Positions 43,478 to 49,473 of a stretch of DNA of 49,473 nucleotides are shown in pieces; the first letter of the stretch is position 1; every line of letters starts with the position of its first letter. Both the position numbers and the translations under genes were made by a program. This DNA comes from an uncultured Oxalicibacterium sp. (lineage in GTDB: Bacteria; Pseudomonadota; Gammaproteobacteria; Burkholderiales; Burkholderiaceae_D). The notes below the pieces were generated by a model. That model did not search any database and was not told the origin of the DNA. It saw nothing but the letters and a program-made list of their open reading frames with translations. The stretch covers positions 1 to 49,473 of the forward strand of contig NZ_CAJYMD010000070.1 of the NCBI RefSeq assembly GCF_913776015.1, given 5' to 3'.

Positions 43478-45910
43478 TTAGAAATCGATGGAAGCAGAAA
43501 GCACCAATGTGCGCGGTGAGCCGACCGTCACGTATGTGCCTGTCGTCAACCAGTAGTTTTTGTCTAACAGGTTTTCGATATTGGCCCGCAATACAATCGG
43601 TTTGCCATTAATGGCAGTACGGTAACGTGCGCCGATGTCGTACCGTGTCCACCCGTCAAATTTCTGGGTGTTGCTGGCATTCAGGTAAGAACCTGATGTA
43701 TAAATCACACGACCATTGAATGCTAGGCCAGCTAACCAAGGTGCATCCCAGTCCAGACTTGCGCTCGCTGTGGTATCAGGGACACCTGCGGCATCATTCC
43801 CCTGATTTATACCACCGGCTGTGCGGGTCAGTTTTGGGTCCACAAACGCGATGCTAGCCATGCCGCGAAGCCCACGTTTTAATTCACCATAAGCTGAAAG
43901 CTCCAATCCACGGTTACGTTGTTCTCCATCATAAGCAAGTGCATTGGTGTCATTCCGAATTGCGTTGGGGCGGAGTAATTCATACACAGCCGCAGTCGTA
44001 GTTATTCCTCCAAAATCGATTTTTACGCCAACCTCATACTGTTTCGATTTAAATGGAGCGAGAACCGCACCGGTGTTTGCATAGCCAGCCCCGACGATTT
44101 GACCTCGTGAAAGACCTTCGGAGTAATTCCCGTAAACAGCTACATTGGCAACAGGCTTGAATACGATCGCAGCTAGCGGAGAAGCTGTACTTGCCTTGTA
44201 AGGCGTACCTTCGATGCCAGTGGATGTATTAAAGCTTCTGAGCTCTACGGTTTGATCGCGTACGCCAAGTGTCAATAACAACCGATCATTTGCAAAAGAG
44301 AGCGTATCCGCAATCGCGATACTGCTCAATGTCGTTTCCGAGGCCTTATTGGGAGAAGTGCGAGCAGAGGTAATTGAAGGTAAGGCCGATGGATTATAAA
44401 TATTTGAAGCGGCAGTATTTCCCGTGATATAGGCATTGCCTGCCTCTTGCCGCATTTCTGTCACGGCAGCGGTAAGCGTATGTCCAACACTGGCTGTATT
44501 GAAACGCCAGCGCACACCTGCATTTGCGCTCGTTGTTTTTGTGTATGAGTCGTAATAATTATTTTGTACCGTGAAATTGCCTGCTGCATTAACCGGAGCT
44601 GTGCGCAAAGTGCTAGGGAAAATCTGATCGTTTGTACCATCTCTATAACCAATTCCAGCGTAGACCGAGACGACCTCTGTGAGGTCGTACTCAAGACGAG
44701 TGGCAAGTGTTGAGTCTTTTTGTACCAGCGTTGTTCCCGGATACCAGTTGGAGCGTGCATCCGGTGGCGCCGGAATTGATGATAATCCCGCATCTAGACT
44801 GATCTGTGGCCGGAAATTGTCCGTATCATCTCTTTGCGTAATCGCGTCAAGAGACCAGCGTAAACGGCTGCTGCGATAGTCGATCCCCAATGCTGCAAGG
44901 CCTGTTTGCTGATTACCTCCATCGATCGTGGCTTCGCCATCCCGTAAAAGGCCATTGAATCGGAGACCCCAAGCATTGTCCTCACCGAAACGTCGGCCTA
45001 AATCAATTGCAAGACCAAAATTCTCCTTGCCACTGTAGAGCGCGGTCAGCCTTGTAAGAGGCGTGTCACTAGCACGTTTGCTCACGATATTAAGCCCACC
45101 GCCGACGCTTCCATTCGGCGAAATGCCATTCATTAATGAGCCTGGCCCCTTTAGTACTTCAACACGTTCAATAAGTTGGGCTGGCACTCTGTTTTGCGAA
45201 ATGAGGCCATACAGCCCGTTAAATCCCACATCCGTGGCGCTGACTGCAAAACCACGAATCTGAAATGTATCGTCGAACCCGGTACTGCCTGTGGTCATAC
45301 GCACCGAAGCATCATTCACGACCACATCTGCCAGAGTGCGAACCTGCTGGTCTTCCAGTAGTTCAGCGGTGTAGTTGTTGGTGCTGAAAGGGGTATCCAT
45401 CACGTTTTGGGTGCCCAGCAGGCCCAGGCTGCCACCGCGCGCAATTTGACCGCCGGCATAGGCGGGAGATAAATCAGTTACGGTGGTTGTTGCCACATTG
45501 ATGGCTGGCAGTGTGCTTGCATCTTGTACTACGCGACGTAGGCGATAGCCGCCATTGCCGGCGACTGCCTCAAGATTGTGCGCGCCGAGTAAGGCATCCA
45601 ATCCTTGTTGCACGGAGTAATTCCCATGTAAGCCGTTGCTGCGCAGACCTTCTGTCAAGCCAGGTTCGAAAGAAAGTGTAATGCCGGCATTACCTGCAAA
45701 GCTGTAGAGAGCCTGACTCAGAGGGCCAGCGGGGATGTTGTAGCTTTTGACGGCACTATTGGTTGCGGTGTTGGTTTGTGCGTACGCAGGAGCCAGTACG
45801 GCACCTCCCAGTGCCATGCTGAGCAGTGCGGTCGCCACGGCGTGGGCAAGTGGCGTGGGATGAAGGGCGCGTGCATGATTGCCGGCCCGCGTTTGTAATT
45901 CAAGATGCAT
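43478..45910 (-). CDS. TonB-dependent siderophore receptor with STN domain
   Basis: An 810-residue outer-membrane ferric-siderophore transducer of the FpvA/FoxA kind. After the signal peptide (ATALLSMALGGAVLAPAYA), an N-terminal signalling STN domain (LSQALYSFAGNAGITLSFEPG ... LLGAHNLEAVAGNGGYRLRR) contacts FecR; then a plug (QVRTLADVVVNDASVRMTTG, RVEVLKGPGSLMNG) and a 22-strand barrel ending LVLSASIDF with terminal Phe. Start 45910 has AAGGA six bases upstream. The siderophore is unknown; no siderophore biosynthesis genes are in the window. Confidence 0.94.
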   Translation of the reverse strand: MHLELQTRAGNHARALHPTPLAHAVATALLSMALGGAVLAPAYAQTNTATNSAVKSYNIPAGPLSQALYSFAGNAGITLSFEPGLTEGLRSNGLHGNYSVQQGLDALLGAHNLEAVAGNGGYRLRRVVQDASTLPAINVATTTVTDLSPAYAGGQIARGGSLGLLGTQNVMDTPFSTNNYTAELLEDQQVRTLADVVVNDASVRMTTGSTGFDDTFQIRGFAVSATDVGFNGLYGLISQNRVPAQLIERVEVLKGPGSLMNGISPNGSVGGGLNIVSKRASDTPLTRLTALYSGKENFGLAIDLGRRFGEDNAWGLRFNGLLRDGEATIDGGNQQTGLAALGIDYRSSRLRWSLDAITQRDDTDNFRPQISLDAGLSSIPAPPDARSNWYPGTTLVQKDSTLATRLEYDLTEVVSVYAGIGYRDGTNDQIFPSTLRTAPVNAAGNFTVQNNYYDSYTKTTSANAGVRWRFNTASVGHTLTAAVTEMRQEAGNAYITGNTAASNIYNPSALPSITSARTSPNKASETTLSSIAIADTLSFANDRLLLTLGVRDQTVELRSFNTSTGIEGTPYKASTASPLAAIVFKPVANVAVYGNYSEGLSRGQIVGAGYANTGAVLAPFKSKQYEVGVKIDFGGITTTAAVYELLRPNAIRNDTNALAYDGEQRNRGLELSAYGELKRGLRGMASIAFVDPKLTRTAGGINQGNDAAGVPDTTASASLDWDAPWLAGLAFNGRVIYTSGSYLNASNTQKFDGWTRYDIGARYRTAINGKPIVLRANIENLLDKNYWLTTGTYVTVGSPRTLVLSASIDF

Positions 45911-46012
45911 GATCATTCCTTGGTAGTCAGTTGTATTGCTTCTTCACTGACTTGCCGAACGATCTGCAAAAAGGGGCCACGATTTTTCGATTTTTTTGAA
46001 AAAAGTTCGGAT

Positions 46013-46984
46013 TCAACGGCTGCGCATTGTTGTCTTTTTCTCTGCCGCAGCGACGGTGATCCAGTAACGTGTGCGTGTGTGAAGTGCAACGGGCAAGGTT
46101 TCCTGCAGAATGTTCAAGGCATGGTCGGTATCGGCCAGTTGGAACACACCCGAAATTTTCAGATCGGCGACCGCCGGATCGCAGTGCAGCATGCCGGGAC
46201 GATAGCGAGAAAGCTCCTGAATGAAATCGCCCAGTCGCTGGTTGTCTGCGATCAGGATGCCTTGTGTCCATGCCGTGCTTGCGACGTCGATGGTGTTGTT
46301 TGTCGAGATCGACTGACGTGTGAAATAGGTTGTTTCACCCGCTTCGAGCAGGCGGCGCTGGTTGCGGCCGGTGAGGATTTCGACAGCATGTTCGAGTACG
46401 GAAACCTGTGTGCTGCCGACATGTTGTCGGACGATGAAGCTGGTACCCAGTGCACGCACCGTACCTTCCTTCGTTTCAACCAGAAACGGACGATTCTTTC
46501 CTGCCGTATCGTGCACGGTTTCGATCAGGACTTCGCCTTCCTGTAGGCGAACAAGCCGTCGCTGGTCATTGAATGCGATATCCACCGTACTGCCACTGTT
46601 AAGTCGTACGGTACTGCCATCGGACAGTGTGTGAGTTTGCCACTCACCCGAAGCGGTCTGGTAACGCTCGCGTGTGAGTGAACGCCAGGTGAACCAACTG
46701 ACTGGCGCGGCCGTTGCCAGAATGGCCAAGGTCTTGAGTGCCGTACGGCGTGATCGTTGACGGCCTAGCGTCGTTTTGCCGAGTCCCGGGGGCACTGTGC
46801 CGAAGGTGCGCGCCAGATCATTGGCTGCGGCCCAGGCACGTTCATGTTCCTCACTGATCTGACGCCAGCGCGCCAGGGCAGCGTGATCGGTCGCCGTCAT
46901 GTCATGCGCATGTATTTTGACGAGCCATCCAGCGGCATCGACGATGATGCGCTGATCGACAGGAACGCTGGCACCCATGTGCAT
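46013..46984 (-). CDS. FecR-family anti-sigma / signal transducer
   Basis: A 323-residue FecR-type regulator. Cytoplasmic N-domain (AAGWLVKIHAHDMTATDHAALARW, HERAWAAANDLARTF), a membrane segment about 90-110 preceded by a twin-arginine-like SRRTALKTLAILATAAP, and a periplasmic FecR domain (WQTHTLSDGSTVRLNSGSTVDIAF, RLQEGEVLIET) with C-terminal STN-binding part. Start overlaps the sigma-factor stop (TAATG at 46986-46982). A longer frame to 47428 overlaps the sigma gene and is rejected. It relays receptor occupancy to the sigma factor. Confidence 0.92.
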   Translation of the reverse strand: MHMGASVPVDQRIIVDAAGWLVKIHAHDMTATDHAALARWRQISEEHERAWAAANDLARTFGTVPPGLGKTTLGRQRSRRTALKTLAILATAAPVSWFTWRSLTRERYQTASGEWQTHTLSDGSTVRLNSGSTVDIAFNDQRRLVRLQEGEVLIETVHDTAGKNRPFLVETKEGTVRALGTSFIVRQHVGSTQVSVLEHAVEILTGRNQRRLLEAGETTYFTRQSISTNNTIDVASTAWTQGILIADNQRLGDFIQELSRYRPGMLHCDPAVADLKISGVFQLADTDHALNILQETLPVALHTRTRYWITVAAAEKKTTMRSR

Positions 46985-47493
46985 TACAGCATCAGCGTCA
47001 GGCATTGCACGAATCCCTGCTGCATGTAACGTTTGACGGTGCGCAGGGACAGGTTCATCCGGCAGGCGATATCGGCGTAGGTCATGCCATCCAGTTGCGA
47101 CATGAGGAATACCGTGCGTACTTTTTCGGGGAGGGCATCGAGCAAGGCATCCAGCCTTTGCAATGCTTCCAGGATCACGAATCGTTCTTCGGGAGAAATT
47201 GCCGTTTCTTCGGGGAGCGTGGCAAGTGCTTCGAGCCAGGCTTGTTCGAGTGAACGACGGCGAAACATATCCACCATCAAGCCTTTGGCGATGGTGCTCA
47301 GATAGGCACGAGGTTCTCGCAAAAGAGAGAGTGCCTCCTTGCGTTGATCGCTGCTGATCACGCGTACAAACGTATCCTGCGCCAGATCGGCGGCATCGAA
47401 CGAGCAGCCCAGCTTGCGGTGCAGCCAAGTACGCAGCCAGCCATGATGTGCTGTATAGAGCGCTTCGATGTCCGAATGGGTGGCGGTAGTCAT
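46984..47493 (-). CDS. FecI-like ECF sigma factor
   Basis: A 169-residue sigma-70 family ECF factor: region 2 (FDAADLAQDTFVRVISSDQRK, LREPRAYLSTIAKGLMVDMFRRRSLEQAWLEAL in segments) and region 4 (LDALPEKVRTVFLMSQLDGMTYADIACRMNLSLRTVKRYMQQGF in segments). It would direct transcription of the siderophore receptor. Start 47493 (MTTATHSDIEALY); a longer frame to 47661 runs through the Fur-controlled promoter. First gene of the sigma-fecR pair, with the receptor downstream on the same strand. Confidence 0.94.
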   Translation of the reverse strand: MTTATHSDIEALYTAHHGWLRTWLHRKLGCSFDAADLAQDTFVRVISSDQRKEALSLLREPRAYLSTIAKGLMVDMFRRRSLEQAWLEALATLPEETAISPEERFVILEALQRLDALLDALPEKVRTVFLMSQLDGMTYADIACRMNLSLRTVKRYMQQGFVQCLTLML

Positions 47494-47616
47494 GAGAAAA
47501 CAGCTTGTCGTGTGCGTATCAGATTTGCTTATGCCGCGGTTTTGAGCGCCAGCCCTTTTACCGAAATCAGCATGAGTGCATGCGAATAGTCTGCCGAAAG
47601 AATACTCGATTAAATA

Positions 47617-47661
47617 AATGCGAATCGTTCTTATTATATTTTCGAAAGCGAATTGCGGCAA
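47617..47661 (-). promoter_or_regulatory. Fur-repressed promoter of the ECF sigma gene
   Basis: On the minus strand: -35 TTGCCG (47661-47656), 17-bp spacer, -10 TATAAT (47638-47633), overlapped by the Fur-box-like AATAAGAACGATTCGCATT (47635-47617), close to the classical AATGAGAATnATTcTCATT. Fe-Fur would occlude the -10 and start site. Confidence 0.75.
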
Positions 47662-47800
47662 TGTGATCCCATGAATATGGGGCGCGGGAAAAGGCGGAGA
47701 AGTGTCGCTGGGCTTGGGTCTTGCGGGATTAGGCAGGGTTTTGTAGAAATATTGTGCTGTCGTGTGAAGACAACAAATCCCTCATTTTGTTATTAAAATA

Positions 47801-47824
47801 AAAAGCGGATCAAAGTCCGCTTTT
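47801..47824 (-). terminator. Terminator of the HDAC-family gene
   Basis: AAAAGCGGA-tcaaag-TCCGCTTTT, a 9-bp stem located 20 bp after the minus-strand stop. A-rich on the left, giving a T run on the minus strand. Confidence 0.85.
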
Positions 47825-47843
47825 TATTTGTCTGTTCATTAAG

Positions 47844-48776
47844 TCAGTGGTCCATCAGTGCCTTGACGTGTACGGCTGTGGCCGATGCCAAGCCTTCCAG
47901 GCTATAACCGCCTTCGAGAATCGATACGATGCGACCTTCGCAGGTATCGTCGGCGATGCACATGAGTTCACGCGTGATCCAGTCGTAATCGTCATCCTGC
48001 AATTTCAGACCAGCTAGCGGATCGAGATGGTGGGCATCGAAGCCGGCGGAGATGATGATCAGTTCAGGATTGAAATCACGAATCGCAGGCAGCATCTTGG
48101 CCGCGATCTGTTCGCGGAAAAGGGCTGAGTCACAACCGCGTGGCAGCGGGACATTGACGATGTTGTGCGAAGTACCGGTTTCGGATTCCAGGCCCGAGTA
48201 TGGGTAGAAGTGCGATTGGTGGCTGGACGCATAAAACAGTTCCGGCCGATCGTAGAACGCAGCCTGCGTGCCATTGCCGTGGTGCACATCGAAATCGATG
48301 ACTGCGACACGTTCGAGTTTGTGCATTTCATAGGCGTACGCAGCGGCGATGGCCGCCTGGTTGTAAATGCAGAAGCCCATTGCCTTATTGGGTTCTGCAT
48401 GGTGGCCGCAAGGACGTGTCGCGCAGAATACATTGTGGACTTCGTTATCCAGCACCGCATCGACACCCGCGCAGGCTGCGCCTACGCAACGCATTACGGC
48501 ATCCAGTGAGCCGGGTGACATGACCGTATCGCCGCCATCGAGCGGCATGGTGCCGCGCACTGGCGCAGCATCTTCGACGTCTGCTACATGGTCTTCAGTA
48601 TGGATCAGCAAAACCTGCTCACGTGTTCCCATCGGCGCATCGCGCCATTCGGCGGCATCGAAGGCCGGTGTGCGTAATACGCGCAGCACGGCTTTCAGGC
48701 GTTCCGGCGATTCGGGGTGGCCGGAGCCCGGTTGGTGATCGAGGCAATCTTCGTGGGTATAAATACGCGTTGTCAT
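47844..48776 (-). CDS. Histone-deacetylase-family deacylase
   Basis: A 310-residue zinc hydrolase of the arginase/deacetylase fold (HDAC, AcuC, acetylpolyamine amidohydrolase). Active-site stretches include RPCGHHAEPNKAMGFCIYN (tandem His), AVIDFDVHHGNGTQAAFY (Asp and His metal ligands), SSHQSHFYPYSG, ISAGFDAHHLDPLA (Asp ligand) and LEGGYSLEGLA. Cytoplasmic. Start 48776 (MTTRIYTHEDC); upstream in-frame codons lie in non-coding sequence. Substrate cannot be assigned: acetyl-lysine protein or acetylpolyamine are both possible. Confidence 0.92.
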   Translation of the reverse strand: MTTRIYTHEDCLDHQPGSGHPESPERLKAVLRVLRTPAFDAAEWRDAPMGTREQVLLIHTEDHVADVEDAAPVRGTMPLDGGDTVMSPGSLDAVMRCVGAACAGVDAVLDNEVHNVFCATRPCGHHAEPNKAMGFCIYNQAAIAAAYAYEMHKLERVAVIDFDVHHGNGTQAAFYDRPELFYASSHQSHFYPYSGLESETGTSHNIVNVPLPRGCDSALFREQIAAKMLPAIRDFNPELIIISAGFDAHHLDPLAGLKLQDDDYDWITRELMCIADDTCEGRIVSILEGGYSLEGLASATAVHVKALMDH

Positions 48777-49000
48777 GGAATGATGGTGCGATGCGCATGG
48801 GCGCATCTTCTTCTGTGAATGCAATGTGAATAATTGATGGCAATGCCGGACAGGCAGCTGCCGCGATTTACCCGCATTATAGTGGGCAAGCTTTGTCCGA
48901 AGCTTCACCCGACTACATCGGATCACTTGCTGCATCGTTTTGGGTGAAGTGTTAATCCGTGGATAATGGACGCATCCTCGTCACCACGTTCAATTTTTTC

Positions 49001-49473
49001 ATGATGTCATCCCTCGTTCTTCATGTCGCAGCGCAAACCGACACCGGTTTGGTACGTGCGCATAATGAGGATGCGATTGCACTTGATGTGACGCACGGCA
49101 TCATTGCACTGGCCGACGGCATGGGCGGTTACAACGCCGGTGAAGTCGCCAGCCGGATGGCGGCAGATGGCGTGGTGAATTATCTGAGGGATGCCATGCA
49201 ATGCATGGCAGAAGCTGACGATCAGGCAAAAATCAGCGATTTGAGGCAACTGCTTGTTGGGGCGATCACAAAAGCCAATGACAACATTCGCGCCGCTGCC
49301 TTGGGCGAGGCGCATTTGCACGGCATGGGTACGACGCTGGTTGCCGCACTGTTTTGCGATTCCAAACTAGTGTTAGCTCATCTAGGCGATTCGCGTTGCT
49401 ATCGCTTGCGTGAGGGTGCGTTCGTTCAGCTCACGCGCGATCATTCGCAAGTACAGGAGCAAGTCGATGCGGG
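49001..49473 (+). CDS. PP2C-family serine/threonine phosphatase, N-terminal part
   Basis: The first 157 residues of a PPM/PP2C phosphatase, cut by the right edge. Motifs: AAQTDTGLVRAHNEDAIALD, IIALADGMGGYNAGEVAS (metal Asp and Gly), MGTTLVAALF and LAHLGDSRCYRLREG, then LTRDHSQVQEQVDAG. These match the Stp1/PrpC bacterial group that often lies next to a Hanks-type kinase; the partner may be beyond the window. Start is ATG 49001 or 49004. Confidence 0.92.
   Translation, partial: MMSSLVLHVAAQTDTGLVRAHNEDAIALDVTHGIIALADGMGGYNAGEVASRMAADGVVNYLRDAMQCMAEADDQAKISDLRQLLVGAITKANDNIRAAALGEAHLHGMGTTLVAALFCDSKLVLAHLGDSRCYRLREGAFVQLTRDHSQVQEQVDA

Larger units (their letters stand above)
47494..47843. other. 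Intergenic region between the sigma-factor and HDAC-family genes
   Basis: A gap of 350 bp without a supported gene. It holds the promoter and Fur box of the sigma gene (47617-47661), an inverted repeat CCCAT-gaat-ATGGG at 47668-47681 and the terminator of the HDAC-family gene (47801-47824). About 120 bp of leader separate the promoter from the sigma ATG; nothing else was recognised there. Confidence 0.6.

Noticed and set aside
46985-47428. N-terminal extension of the fecR frame
   Set aside because: It overlaps the sigma-factor gene in another frame; the family N-domain and the TAATG coupling fit the start at 46984.
1-49473. CRISPR arrays, tRNA/rRNA genes, insertion sequences, prophage
   Set aside because: No direct-repeat array, cloverleaf, transposase or terminal inverted repeats were recognised. 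A dedicated search with a tRNA and repeat finder would be the decisive test.

Overview
The window looks like chromosomal DNA of a betaproteobacterium of the order Burkholderiales, most likely the family Oxalobacteraceae. This is inferred from moderate GC, gene content and protein character: a MaeB-type malic enzyme with a PTA tail, the thiL-pgpA-pncC block next to pyrF, a Nudix plus CobD/CbiB-like pair, a tad/flp pilus cluster and archaic (spore-coat-U type) chaperone-usher fimbriae. No rRNA, tRNA, insertion sequence, prophage or CRISPR array was seen. Genes are intact apart from the two cut by the window edges.

Layout. 1-2709 (minus): start of a tad/flp type IVc pilus operon in the order flp, cpaA, tadE-like, cpaB, cpaC (cut). 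2825-5992 (minus): a TpsB/FhaC-like outer-membrane transporter beside a repeat-rich lipoprotein, with no recognisable TpsA substrate. 6363-12650 (plus): CoA-type Nudix hydrolase, CobD/CbiB-like membrane protein, a CHASE-PAS-GGDEF-EAL protein, and PBP4 (dacB). 12914-14868 (minus): lemA and two TPM-domain genes. 15034-18044: pyrF convergent with the thiL-pgpA-pncC operon. 18253-25342: a nitric-oxide-stress group, namely a NorW/rubredoxin-reductase-like flavoprotein, nsrR and hmp. Each has an ATGCAT-type inverted repeat with exactly 11 bp between half-sites in its upstream region. maeB, a 5'-nucleotidase and a small membrane protein lie among them.

25513-32282 (plus): a CHASE3 histidine kinase, a BvgA/EvgA-like response regulator and a lone receiver protein, followed by a four-gene chaperone-usher fimbrial operon. 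32290-41190 (minus): a signalling block with two translationally coupled kinases, CheR and CheB (no CheA or CheY), then a CheW-MCP pair whose receptor ends in a CheR/CheB-tether-like pentapeptide. 41410-43244 (plus): a striking nested palindrome in front of a ZigA-type zinc GTPase and a gamma-carbonic anhydrase, best explained as a zinc-starvation operon. 43478-47493 (minus): a Fur-controlled FecI-FecR-TonB-dependent siderophore receptor cassette. 47844-49473: a histone-deacetylase-family enzyme and the start of a PP2C phosphatase.

The strongest regulatory signals are the three matched NsrR-like operators, the 22-bp-arm palindrome ahead of zigA, the Fur box lying on the -10 of the sigma-factor promoter, and two related GTAAGGAA boxes around the kinase/regulator/fimbria locus. 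The least explained protein pair is the TpsB-like transporter with the APVT-repeat lipoprotein.
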